NCBI GenBank assembly: GCA_905183005.1 | Contig: CAJJDO010000085.1 | Span: 252,470 to 316,469, forward strand | Origin: Paramecium pentaurelia | Lineage: Eukaryota > Ciliophora > Oligohymenophorea > Peniculida > Parameciidae | Direction of reading: 5' to 3' | Length of the DNA stretch: 64,000 nucleotides | Part shown: positions 38,501-50,286 of the stretch, in pieces | Layout of the letters: every line of letters begins with the position of its first letter | Numbering within the stretch: position 1 is the stretch's first letter | Notes under the pieces: generated by a model | The model's database searches: none | Seen by the model: only the letters and a program-made list of their open reading frames with translations | What the model was told of the DNA's origin: nothing | Position numbers and translations under genes: made by a program

Positions 38501-39949
38501 TTTAACTTGAAAATTATTAACCAGAAATTGATGAATTAATTGATTATGAATAATTACTGGTAATAATATATAAATTAATTAGAGAATGTCATATTATTAA
38601 AGAATGAATATACATTAGAACATAATATAATTAAAGAAACCTCATTTATTTAATTATTGCAAATATCTTATTATAAAAAATAAATGAGTCAATTTGTTAG
38701 TTATGAATAATATCAAGAATTTGTTAAGATTCAATCAAAAAATCAAACAGTATAAAATTTAAGAATATACGTTCTTTATTACATTATTAAATCTTTTTGT
38801 CAGATTCAATTTTATAGCAATTATAATTTAGGTTTAATAGTTATATAATGGATATGTTGTTTACTTAATTTAATGTAATTTATAGTAAATAATAAATCTT
38901 ATTTTGGAAAGTGGAAGATTTTCATAATAATATTATTATGTTTTGAAGCATTACTTAGTGGATTAGTGATAGATCTAGTAGAAGATGATTATTTAAAAAA
39001 TATTCATGTCTATGAAATAATCTTTATTTAATCCTTATTTTGCAGTATTCAAATATTAAGCTTTTGGATAAAGGTATTATTTTGTATTACAATTGCATTT
39101 TATTCTACAATTATTTTAGCAATTGATGGAACCTAAATCGTTTCAATATATTTTATCTTAATCAGCTCTATGTATAATATGATATTGATTTTATTGATTG
39201 AACAATAATAAGTAAGTTGTTTTAATTAAAAAATTATATATAAAACATAATAGTAAAAGGAATCACAATTATTATAATATTTATTACCCAAACATACCTT
39301 AAATAAATTTTTAGATGATAGAATAAGCAATATTGGTATTTGTGATAAAATTGATGATCTAACAATATTATTTGCTGATATAGCTGGTTTTACTGAATAT
39401 TCTAGTAAAGTAAAACCAGAAGAAGTTTTAGTTATGCTCAAAAATTTATTTGTTGAATTTGATAGGAAATGTTGTGATTTGAATGTATATAAATTATATA
39501 CTATTGGTGATTGTTATGTAGCTATAGGAATGATAGATTATCATCATCGAAATCCTCATTAGGAGGCTAAAAATATTATTGATTTGGCATTTGAAATGAT
39601 TAAAATTATAGCTTAGGTCAGGAAATAAATAAATTTTGAAGGACTTAACATGAGAATAGGAGTACATACAGGATCAATATTTGGAGGTGTTATGGGTACA
39701 GATATTGTTAGATATGATATTTATGGACCAGATGTATTAATAGCTAATAAAATGGAATCAAATGGTGTTAAAGGTTATGTACAAGTTAGTTAGTAAACAA
39801 AGAAATATTTGGAAGAAGATTATGCTAATCTATTTAAATTTGAATAGAATGTTATTTTAGAATTAAAAGCAATTGGAAGATAAATAGAGGGATATTTAGT
39901 AAAAAAATAAGATGAAGATCATATTAATGAATAAGATGTCCCATTTTGA
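32528..39949 (+). CDS. P-type ATPase-like / guanylyl cyclase fusion protein
   Basis: A 7.4 kb multipass membrane protein. The N-terminal half follows the P4-ATPase plan (KRANINFFIPLRTLKENILY; GDVIILERNQRAPCDILVLH) but the DGET-like and GDGAND-like positions are degenerate and I find no DKTGT phosphorylation site. Two class III cyclase domains follow, each after a membrane cassette. The first (about 37450-38140; FCDICNF, KIETVGKTYLASAGL, FSLIGDTVNTTSR) is C2-like: it lacks the second metal Asp but keeps the Asn/Arg pair. The second (about 39340-39900; LFADIAGFT, LYTIGDCYVA) is C1-like with both metal Asps. This swapped order and the ATPase fusion are the known architecture of Paramecium and Tetrahymena guanylyl cyclases. 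Purine-site residues Glu and Ser (KIETVG, FSLIG) fit GTP. First intron 32549-32579; many others were not all placed. Confidence 0.9.
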
Positions 39950-39997
39950 ATATTACTATTATTTTTTTAATAATTAAATATTTTTTTAATATTTTAC

Positions 39998-40536
39998 TCA
40001 TTTTTTTATTGTTGTTATTGGTACATATTATTGAGCTGATATAATTAGTGGACGTTATTAAGCAAACATTGTTGGTCTTTATGCTGTTACAGCTCTTTAT
40101 TTAAAATATGATGTCACTCTCTAAGGTGACAAAGATGAATTAATTTATACTGGCTATATAATGCTTTATTTAGTATTTAATAGATTTTAAGAATACATTA
40201 TTGGTTAATATCTAGTTTAAGGATTTATTAATTTTGGAGTAGTTACAGTAGATATACCTTAAGTAGGAAATGCATTAGCTTTGATTTATTTTAATTGTTA
40301 TTGTGATGATGTTTGATGTTACATTGAGAATCTAGGATTCAATACTTAACTTTAGTGTATAGGATTTTCTTAAATTAAAATATTTTTTGAGTTTTAAGGT
40401 GTTGATTAATATGGGTAATAATTAGGTTACATTACTGTTGGATGTGCTGAATTAATTAATGAAGAATAAATAATTTATGGATAGATTTATTAATTTGAAA
40501 CTCCAATTTGTTATTATTATTTTTATATTTATTTAG

Positions 40537-40577
<41 letters not shown>

Positions 40578-42200
40578 GGTTATTGTAATGGTTATTATTT
40601 TGGTTATGGTTATTTAACTAATTATGGAGATTTTGGTGCTGATTATCTATCATTTGTTATAATAAGTGGATTTTATTTATTACCTAAATATTTTGGTAAT
40701 ATATTTTCAAGGCCTTCACCAAAATATGTAATCTTTGCAGAAATTTCAATTTATTATGCAAATTATAAACCATAATATTTTATCCATCTTTAATCTCGAT
40801 CTAAATATAATTTTTTAGCAGTTTCTGGTGTATCACTCTTATCCCCAGGAGCATTTTTAACAGGACCAAATTCATCTTCTCTTTTTACTTCAATCAATCC
40901 AAATTATTCTTTTGGACATAGAGGAAAACAATCAAAAAAAAATAATTCAAATTTCAAAGCATTTATTTAATCTGGTTTAATTATCTATTTCTAGTTAATA
41001 TTATAGTAATCATATTTTTTTTATGCAACATGATAACTAATTTATTTAATATATTTACTTTGCAGCTAATTTATTACTTGTTTAAGGATCTTATATTATT
41101 TTATGTGCAAATTCAACTGTACAGATCATTTAAGCTATACCTCCTGCATCATAAAGTAACTCTCCTTAATCATTCTTCTTATTCAAATCTTCTTATGTCA
41201 TTTCACTATATTCTAATCTAAATTTAAATATTCACCTATAACACATGGTTTTTCATTAATTAAAGCATGAATTCCTACCTTCTCATCTGCATGTGCCTTT
41301 TTAACAAATTTACTACAAATTATTAAATTTTTTGATTCTACATATCCAATCCAAATTGGATCACATAATTTACAAAGGACATTATCTACTGGACATATAT
41401 GAATGTACTTTATGCCCAAACATTTCATATAATCTAAATAACCCTAATTGTAGAGACTACTAAAAATTCCTCCATTTCCTTTTCAATATATTAAGAATAT
41501 TCTTACCATCAGGTCCTTCCAAAATTGTTGTGCAATCACTCAACATAATATCTCCATTTATTGATAATATAGGAAGGGAATCCTATTGAAAAAATGTGAT
41601 TTGATCTGATTGAAGATTAAAGTAATTATTTTCTATAAAAAACTATGTTGTTTCTTCATGATTAACATCTGAAGTCATGATAAAAAATTGAATAGGTAAA
41701 CATGATCCAATTCTTGATTGAATCATATTTTAGAGACTCAAAATTCGTTCACAAAAAATTTGAAATAAAGTTTTATGAGAAGGCAAACCAATATCATACA
41801 TTCCTTTTGCCTTATTAAAACCTAATCTGGTACCTTATCCACCAGCCATCATTGCCACACAAACTTAATTATTATTAAATTGTAACTATACCCTTTCCTT
41901 CTGAAATTAATTTTTCTCCTAATTTTTGATACTGTTGAAGAGTATCTTTAGGAGTAGAGGCAACTCTTAATACATTTTTTATAGGTTTTAGTTCACGATT
42001 TTCATTTGTCTTTTCTTTATAATGACTATAGACCTAAATTATTGATTGCAATTTACATCAAAAAGATTTCTAATATTTATGGATTCCAACTTTTCTAATA
42101 ACTTCTCTTTATCCTTTTCCTCCAAAGTGCTGAGGTAGTTTAAGAGAAGTTGTTGTTTACAATCTTCATAATCCTATAAGGTTGAGACTTTCTTTCTCAT
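39998..42200 (-). CDS. UAP1: UDP-N-acetylglucosamine pyrophosphorylase with Gln-rich C-terminal tail
   Basis: The enzyme makes UDP-GlcNAc from UTP and GlcNAc-1-phosphate. The uridine-binding loop reads CVAMMAGGQGTRLGFNKAKG. Further family motifs are LPSHKTLFQI, CPVDNVLCKLCDP and KAHADEKVG. The C-terminal block has ALKFELFFFDCFPL, REDEFGPVKNAPG and DTPETAKK. Introns: about 42036-42058 (23 nt) and about 41869-41896 (28 nt), plus at least two in the C-terminal third. Beyond the usual end (near GEGLENILPKYLG) the frame stays open for about 220 codons to TGA 39998-40000. That tail is rich in Gln, Pro, Ser and Asn and contains 13 consecutive Gln codons, all TAA, at 40538-40576. The tail is unusual for the family. 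Nucleotide sugars feed GPI and N-glycan synthesis. Confidence 0.88.
40538..40576. repeat. (TTA)13 microsatellite, coding poly-Gln as TAA on the minus strand
   Basis: Thirteen perfect TTA units on the plus strand. Read on the minus strand in the frame of the UAP1-like gene they are thirteen TAA codons, that is poly-glutamine in this code. The flanks (CCA before, TCT after in the minus sense) keep the frame. Confidence 0.85.
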
Positions 42201-42365
42201 TTGGATATTAATTTATATATTTATAAATATTCAAAGTAGTTTAATAAAATGAGTGTTCAGCTATTTAAATTTTATATGTAAAATGAAAATAATGTATATG
42301 TATTGAAATTAAACTTGATATATCCATTCATCTATATATAAATTGAATAAATTTTAATATTGATT

Positions 42366-43574
42366 ATGAGCTAGAAAAAAGCTACAATATAGGACTATAT
42401 AAAAAACAAAGTGAAACCAGTGTTCGATCAATTAATAGCTAGAATAGTCATTGAAAAACCAGAAGACGTGTATTCATGGTCTATAAATTGGTTATAAAAA
42501 CAATGTAAATATATATATCATAATTTTGAAGAAAGTGGAGTATAAGTGTAGTAACTTGTTCATCATGATCTCAGTGAAGAAGAAGAGGATGAGGAGGAAG
42601 TAGTTTTGGAGATAAAATAACAATAAAAGTAACAAACCAGAACAGCAGTTTCTGCTGAAGTTTACGGAGAATACAATAAGAAAGAGGATTTTAAGCCCAG
42701 ATTTATACAGAAATCAGAGGGCTAAATTGAAAGGATAAAGAAAAGAATACTAAATTCTTTTATGTTCTAAGCTTTGGATGAAAAAGATCTGAATATTGTA
42801 TTAGGAGCCATGGATGAGAAGAAATTTTAGTAAGAGTTATTATTTACTTAATAAAAGAGTTGGAGATGTCGTAATTAAACAAGGAGATGATGGAAATGAG
42901 TTATATGTTATTGATGAAGGAAGATTAGAATGTTATAAAAAGTTTACAGGATTAGAGGAAGAGAAACTGTTAAAGACTTATATTCCAGGAGAATCCTTTG
43001 GAGAATTGGCCTTATTGTATAATGCTCCTAGAGCAGCCACGATTAAGGCTATAGAGGAAGTCACAACATTTGCTTTGGATAGAGAGACTTTTAACAATAT
43101 TGTCAAATTTTCTGCCATCAAGAAGAGAGAATAAATGGAAGAAATACTAAGTAAAATTGAACTATTATAATCAATGGATAATTATGAAAGAGTTTAATTA
43201 TGTGATGTACTTAGAGAAGAAAAACATAAAGCAGGAGAAACCATTATTACTGAAGTATGAGTTAAATTAAATATAGGGTGAAATTGGAGATAGAATTTAT
43301 TTGATAATAGAAGGAGAATTAGAAGCTTATTGGAAGGGATAGAGTGAAAAAGTTTATGATTATAAACCAGGAGATTACTTTGGAGAATTGGCATTATTGA
43401 AGAATACTCCAAGATAAGCAACTGTTATTGCTAAAGTAACTCTACCATTTAATTTTTTAGACTGATGTTGTATTATTATATTGTGATTTCAACTCATTCA
43501 GAAGATTAATGGGTCCCCTAGAAGAAGTACTCAAAAGAAATGTTGAGAGATATGAAAAATATTTACAGTAATGA
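42366..43574 (+). CDS. cAMP-dependent protein kinase regulatory subunit
   Basis: The N-terminus has a dimerisation/docking-type helix pair (ATIQDYIKNKVKPVFDQLIA; KPEDVYSWSINWLQKQ). An acidic stretch (EEEEDEEE) and an inhibitor segment RTAVSAEVYGEY follow; it has Ala at the phospho-acceptor site, as in type I subunits. Two cyclic-nucleotide-binding domains follow with phosphate-binding cassettes FGELALLYNAPRAATI and FGELALLKNTPRQATV. Site A has the Ala that favours cAMP over cGMP; site B has Gln at that position. Introns: 42830-42857 (28 nt), about 43257-43278 (22 nt), about 43437-43461 (25 nt), and one near 42506. It lies head to head with UAP1 (165 nt apart). The protein should hold the catalytic subunit inactive until cAMP binds. 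Confidence 0.93.
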
Positions 43575-43609
43575 TTATAATTAGAAACAAATATTAATTA
43601 ATGATTTAA

Positions 43610-44902
43610 ATGGATATCAATCATAAAAAGTTGTATAAATATCCCACCTTATCAGCAAAACAAAAATTTCTATTAACAAAATTAATCTCTTAATAAGATC
43701 AATAAAGTGCTTTATCCATAATAAAAGATTTGATTGGTTAAAATGAAAAATAGTTGAGAGGTTTATATACAGCGATTTCTTGGTTAGATAAAAATTATAG
43801 AGATCTATTTTTTTAGAATACACTTCCAAAGATGGCTTAATATTCTTTAGATATATTAGAGCTTTCTCCAAAAAAACATTTATTAATTTCTGAAGGTCAC
43901 ATTGAATTCACAAGAAAAGAAATTTATCAATTTTTATCATTAGCTTTTTTTGGATTATTAGAAAAGTAAAATGATCAATTTCCAAATACTTACAATTTAA
44001 CATATATTCTATAAATGGAAGCAGAAAAAGCTAAATGTTACCTTTATTACTTTATAATTGCAAATTCAGAATTAGAAAATGAGATTGTTTAACTTGAAAG
44101 GATAAATTTCAATATGAACTATCATATTCATCAATTTTTTCCAAATCCTTAAGCTAATTTTTTGGAAGATGTAAAATTGTGGTCAAATTGTGAAAAAAGT
44201 CTTTAAATAATTGATTTTGTTGATTAAAAAATAGAAGAATAATAAAATAGCATACTTGTAGATTTTGCAAATAAATATGTAGGAGGAGGTGTTTTAAAAA
44301 GTGGATGTGTATAAGAAGAAATTTTATTTACAATAATGCCAGAAAATATAATAGCAGTGTTGTTTTGTAAAGTTTTAGAGTTCAATGAAGTTGTGATAGT
44401 GAAAAATACTATTAGATATTGTGATTATGATGGATATGGAAATACATTCCGCTTTGTTTATAGATAACCTAAAAATTTAAATTAGAATATTCTAGCTATG
44501 GATGCTTAAAATTATAAAAATAACCCTGTAAAACAATATTAATAAAATGAAATCATACGTGAATTAAATAAAGCTTTTATTGGATTTTCATTATCTTAAT
44601 TTGCTAAGGAAGAGGAATTCTTATAACCTATATCAACTGGGAAATGGGGATGTGGTGTATTTCAAGGAAATACATAATTAAAAACTATCATTCAATTAAT
44701 TGCCTTTAGTGCTTCAAGGAAATATGAGAATTAATAAAGAAGAATGATATTTTCAACATTTAAAGATAAATAATTATAGTTTATTAAGAGAGATGTAGAT
44801 AATATAATTGGAAAATACAAAACAGTGGGTAAACTATTCTAATAATTAATGAAAATTACTACTAAATAAGGAGTGTTTGATTTTCTATTAGATAAGAAAT
44901 GA
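43610..44902 (+). CDS. PARG: Poly(ADP-ribose) glycohydrolase (PARG)
   Basis: About 430 residues, apparently intronless. The PARG signature is present as VDFANKYVGGGVLKSGCVQE followed by EI: the GGG loop and the two catalytic glutamates of the QEE motif. Supporting segments are IEFTRKEIYQFLSLAFFGLL upstream and STGKWGCGVFQGNTQLKTII downstream, where the GCG and F/N positions line the ADP-ribose site of the macrodomain-like fold. The enzyme removes poly(ADP-ribose) chains from proteins. It follows the PKA regulatory subunit by 35 nt in the same direction. Start ATG 43610, stop TGA 44900-44902. Confidence 0.9.
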
Positions 44903-44991
44903 AATACAAAAGTATACATAAAAAATATGGATTACCACAATATAAATAATATTTGATCTGTTATTAATGTACTAACAAAATGTCATATTGA

Positions 44992-45392
44992 TCATTTTTA
45001 TTCTTCTTCATCTTAGCCAACATTGAAATATTTCAATTAATATGTGGCTTTGTCGAGGGAGTGCACATACAAATACTCTCTCAAGGTTTCTTATTTCAAA
45101 TATTTCTTTGTTAAATATTTGAGGTATCTCTTAGAGAATGGGATTGTGGATGTGACTACAACTTTCTCTTATTCGGCAGCAACAGTGACATCATTACCAA
45201 GATTTCCGGTCTTTCCTTAAACCTTGATTCTGGATTGAAGATAGCTCACGAATTCATCCAAGTTCAAAACCTATCATAGGGAATTATGCCACTATGAATT
45301 ACTTTATCTTCCTTTGGTTCTGTGCAGTCAATGACGAATTTCAAGTTCAAGTTTTTGGCTTTCTATTGATCTTTTCTTCTCAAAATAGGCAT
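44992..45392 (-). CDS. RPL22: Ribosomal protein eL22
   Basis: About 122 residues. The protein reads LKFVIDCTEPKEDKVLNLDE, LQSRIKVQGKTGNLG, then VVVTSTIPFSKRYLKYLTKK and AYQLKYFNV-like with an acidic end (QDEEEQK). These match eL22 along its whole length. A single 32-nt intron at 45271-45302 is needed; without it the frame hits a stop. eL22 is a large-subunit protein near the peptide exit tunnel. It has fewer AT-ending codons than its neighbours, as expected of a highly expressed gene. Start 45392, stop TGA 44992-44994. Confidence 0.93.
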
Positions 45393-45450
45393 ACTTAATA
45401 AAAGATATTAAATTTATTTAAAAATAACACTTTCCTTTTATAATAAATAA

Positions 45451-48400
45451 TCACTAAAAGTCAAATTCAATAATGGAAGGAATATTAGGTATTCTTTGCA
45501 TCATATTGTTTTTATGTTTCTTATTTTTATTTAATCTTCTCATTGTTCTACCTTCCTATCCAAGTACTATATAATTTGTTTCATCAATATGAGTAAGTAA
45601 ATGAATAGCTAATACTGCAAAAGATCCAAAAAAGAATTACCTTAATTTCTCTTTTAATGGAGTATCATCAGATTTCTCTTCCTATTCACTTATTGCACTA
45701 AATCTAACTGAAAATCTTTTAGGGTTGTTATTTGGAGAATGATAAGTTGGAATAGGACTCTAAACAATCTAAAGTTATTAAGGTTTAGAATGAGTTGATT
45801 TTCTATTTTTATTACTTAATTGTTCTGTGACATTTTATTATCGAAATCTTTTAATGGATCCTTTAAACATCTCCTATAAATATATTGTTAATTGAGGATC
45901 ATAAGCCTCATTGATTAAATTAATTGGTAATTATATTCTTCCAAAATTCTCAACAAAATCATTATATATTGATTTAGCTTTAACAAATTCTAAAAAGATA
46001 GTCCACTCTTCTAATGAATCTTCAGATTCAAAAGCAAAAAGAAATACTCTTTTATCTCCTTTTATTTTACCCTTCTTGATCCAATCACTTACACCAACTT
46101 ACAAGCAGAATTATTACTAATCATCAGATTTATCAAATATTGGAATTATGGTAGTAATCAATTTTAATGGCAATATTCCTGTTTGTTCACTCATCTAATT
46201 ATTTAGATACAAACTAAAGAAATACAATTATATTACATAATTACATCATATTTTCACTATCAATGACACAATATCTGTATTGCCATGATACTTTTTTATC
46301 CGACCTTTTGAAAATAAACCCTTTTTTTAAAGGAATTTTCATATTATTATCTGTTTTCAATATCATTTAAATCTATTTAACAATTAAAGATTTTTTTGCT
46401 TTATGTGAAAATTTGATTATTGCATTTGAACTCTTAATACTAATTTTTTATTCAGCCATTATCAAATGATATTCTAACCTTTTAAGTTCTTTATAATCTT
46501 CATAAGGTTAAGGTATAATTTATAATGCTTCAGCAACTAAAGAATGAATTGATCTTCTTTAAGTATATGTCATACTTTAATATAAACATTCTCTCATAAA
46601 TGGAGTAACAAATCGATAATAACGATTTTCATTATCATCATGCATAAATTCTATTATATCTTATTATACAAGTTATTTCAAAGCCATTAATAATTTATTT
46701 TAGTTGATTTATTTGAATGGGATTATTTTGAATAAGGTTTAGATATCAAATATATCTCCAATTACACATGCAAATTTCAATAATAATAAATTAATACAAG
46801 ATAATGAGTCAATAATTGGACCATTCATTTAATAACAAATTTATGGTATTTCAATTTATAGCCACTCTTCATGTTAAAATAATGTTTATAATTATTAAGT
46901 AGCATAAACTGAATCATTTTCTTTGATAAGATATTTATTATCTAATAATGCTTTAACTAAATGAATTAAAAGTAAAGGTTAACGACAACTTTTCAAATGT
47001 AAAATTTGATGTATATTTGGATCAGAAAATTTGTCAAATCCAAAATATAATAACAAAAAATGTTTTTGTTCTTCAATATTTTTAATTCCTTTCATAATTA
47101 CTTCATTTGGTGTTACATTGTATAAGTTAATAATTGATTCAACTCCTTTATCATAAATTAACTCTTAGGATCTATTTGGATTTCTAGAATTTCCTTTTCT
47201 ACTCATTATTGGAATCTCCCAAAATTAATCTCTTGTTATTCCTATTATTAATATTCTATTAAATTTCTTTATAATTGTCTTTATAAGCTAAAAATTTAAT
47301 TATTTTATTTTACATAAAATGATAATTGATCATAATATTAAAAATCATCTAAAATTATAATAATTGGAGGGACATCTACTTTATCAGATGATAAGTCATT
47401 AGAATTCACATCATCAGATTCATCATCCATCATTTATGAATATAATCTCCTTTTCTTATCTGGTAATTATTATTCAAAATATATTTCAAATAATTTTACA
47501 ATTCCTTAACCTATTAATTTCATCATCTGTTCTTCATTTGTATTTGATTAAAAATTTGGAAAATTATTAACATATTCATTTAACCATTCATTTAAATCCA
47601 TTAACTCTTCTAATAATTTTTAAATTATTTTATTTCCATTACTAATAAATGCCAATAATTCTTATTAACTATAAGTTGTTTTAGATAGTGCAATATCAAA
47701 AATTTATTTAATAATCTTCTTGAATCCATTTCCTTTAAATACTTTTTCAAAGGAATTAATTGAAGATTCTAAAATTAATACCTTTGGATTCTCAGTTTTT
47801 ATTTAATATTCCAATATTTTCATTACAAATGTTTTTCCTACACCATAACTTCCTTTCAATAGAATGAAATCCCTTTCTATATCCATATCTGCCAAAGAGA
47901 TCCTCCCCTCTCTATCCATCATTAAAAATGTATTAACAATATGCAAAATCTATTAAGTCTTATCTTTACCGCCAACAAGTCCTTTCTAATTAAATCCCAT
48001 TTTGCTCTCATAATAATGAATTTTCAAAATTGATTTTTATTATGTTATTTGATAAACAGGAATGAGTCCAGTCTTACCTTTCAATTAGACCATCTTAAAT
48101 AATTCAGAATCAATTTTATGTTCACAATCTTCTGCTGTCTTTTAACATAATAAAATAGATTTATTTTCTATTATTGCTAATTACATTAATCTAGCAGCTA
48201 GATTAACTGCATCTCCTAATATTGAATATTCCCTTCTAGATCCACTTGTTCCTACAACTCCAGTGAATACTATTCCAGTTGCAACTCCAATATAACATTT
48301 ACAATTTATTAAACTTAACTACTTTACTAATAACTAAGCTGCTAACAAAGCACGAATAGGATCATCCTAATGTTTTAAAGGAGGTAATCCAAATCCAACT

Positions 48401-49405
48401 ATTAGTGTTGATCCTTTATCATCCATCAATAATTTATTTAATGAACCTTCATTTATGTAAATACATTTTTATACAACTTCTATCACTTTTTATATATGCT
48501 ACAATCTTGAATCAGCATCACTAAGATCAATTCCTAAATTTATAAATAAAGTTGTGATTCTTCTTAATTCACTACTCCATTTCTCCTATTCAATCTCTAT
48601 ATAAGGAATTAATGCTGCAGGGATAAATGTCATTATCTATTATTTATTTATCCCCCCTAATCTATTTTTAATTAATTAAGCTCCAGCTTTCAATTAAACT
48701 TTATTATTAATTAATTTTACAACCATATAAAAACTAGAATCATTCTATAGTCTCTAAAAAACAAAAAAATCAGAGACCATATCAAACACCTCCTATGAAA
48801 CTATTATTTACCCTCCACTAGTAGCATGATGTTCACTTTTAAATGCTTAAGTTAAAGGATCTCCTGTAGCCAAATATTCACTTCTTCCAAAAACTCCTCC
48901 AACATATATTATATTGATGTCTCCAATACCAAATCCAATTTTAACTGAAAGTTTGATATCTTCCAAAATTGTAGTATTATTTAACTTCGATTAAATGTCT
49001 AATGCTGATTGTACAGCTAATCTACATATGACTTTCAATTCTTCATGGTTTTCTACAGCACTTTCTTTAATAGAGGGAGGCCAAACCACAATCATGGCAT
49101 CTAAAAATAGTATTCTGCATACCTCCAGCAAATTTAAAAATATCTCCACCACTCTTACTTATTGCTGATACTAGTAATTCCATATAACGATTAATAGCAA
49201 ATGCAATAAGCTCAGCTCCTTCATTTCCTAATTTTGATAAAGTTTCTGTCAAATTCGTGAATCCTGATATATCTGCAAACATCACTACAGATCTTAAATT
49301 TTGCTTTTCTGGAAGTTAAGTTATTTATTATTGATTAGCTAAATATTGGACTACCAATGCTGGAACAAAACCTAATAAACTCATATTTTCATTTTTTGCT
49401 AGCAT
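45451..49405 (-). CDS. Soluble adenylyl cyclase-like (ADCY10-type) protein with C-terminal PH domain
   Basis: No membrane segments. The first cyclase domain has both metal Asps (VVMFADISGFT; GGDAMIVVW). The second has the transition-state Asn/Arg pair (ILGDAVNLAARLM) and GTSGSRREYS. Next comes an NTPase module with Walker A (LLKGSYGVGKTF) and a Walker-B-like strand (IIIILDDFQYYD). This order is that of soluble adenylyl cyclase. The frame then runs without TGA into a PH domain: MKIPLKKGFIFKRSDKKVSW, YRYCVIDSENMILYL, and EDSLEEWTIFL with its final Trp helix. A 31-nt intron near 46204-46234 is needed inside the PH domain. A 22-nt intron near 49102-49123 lies in the first cyclase domain. If two genes were intended, a start at 46366 or 46342 is possible. 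Stop TGA 45451-45453. Confidence 0.83.
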
Positions 49406-50286
49406 AATATTATATAAAATATATAAACTTAATGAAAATTAGTTAATGATTTTATTGTTAATAGAAATATAGAAATTAATTTCTGGTTTTGAGTCAAAAA
49501 TGCATTCATTCTAATTATACTATATTTATTTAATTTTGAAAGTTCTAATAGATTTTGTAGAATTTATTGTTTAAATTATTGTATTAAGATATTAAAATGT
49601 AGACTTATGTGAATTAAGTCTTAATATCGCTTAATTTTAAATTATCGCATCATTAAAATTATGATTTTAAGTAATCCATAAGATGTTCTTATTAAAAATT
49701 AATGAATATTCCTTATCTTGAAATAATTTATAAATTATTATTAATAATCATTAATTAAAATGAGAATCTTAATTAGTTATCTAATTGAGATTTAAAGATA
49801 TGAATTCTAAATTTTAATATGATAATATTGATATCATAACTATAGACGATTGTAAATATTGAAATGAAACTTTGAATTAGATAAACTTGTTAATTTGTTC
49901 TTAATTTATATAATAAAAAGGGAGCAAAGTAGATCCAAAATAATTGAAGTTTCATAAGATAATACATATATCTGAAATATATATAAATAAGCTTAGTATA
50001 ATTTAAATATCTCAGTTTAAATAAAATGAACTAATTTAATTTAATATATCACTTTAAACTCTAACTTATTACTTTAGAATCCTATATTTAATATAGAATA
50101 AAAAACATCTGAATTTAAAAAATGTATTTTATATAAATTTTATTCATTTAAAATTATGGGATTCCAATTAGATAATCTATTATTGAGATCAAATTAAATT
50201 AATATTTGGATTGATTCATAAGAGTGTAAATTTAATAAAATATTTTAGGAATGTTTGATTATTTGATTTATATATATATTGATTTT
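49406..50286. other. Longest gene-poor stretch (881 nt)
   Basis: AT-rich sequence between the cyclase start and the alpha-tubulin stop. I found no protein-like frame on either strand and no RNA gene. It should contain the promoter of the cyclase and the 3' untranslated region of alpha-tubulin, but this does not account for its length compared with other gaps here. Confidence 0.5.

Noticed and set aside
40020..40980. Plus-strand reading with long Tyr-rich frame (TAT/TTA repeat) suggesting a membrane protein
   Set aside because: It is the complement of the UAP1 C-terminus and tail. It contains a TGA near 40,315, and the minus frame is continuous with unmistakable UAP1 motifs.
45451..46194. A separate small gene starting at ATG 46194 (MSEQTGILPLK...)
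   Set aside because: A consensus 31-nt intron joins it to an upstream exon that supplies the first strands of a PH domain (KKGFIFKR...YRYCVID), so this ATG is internal.
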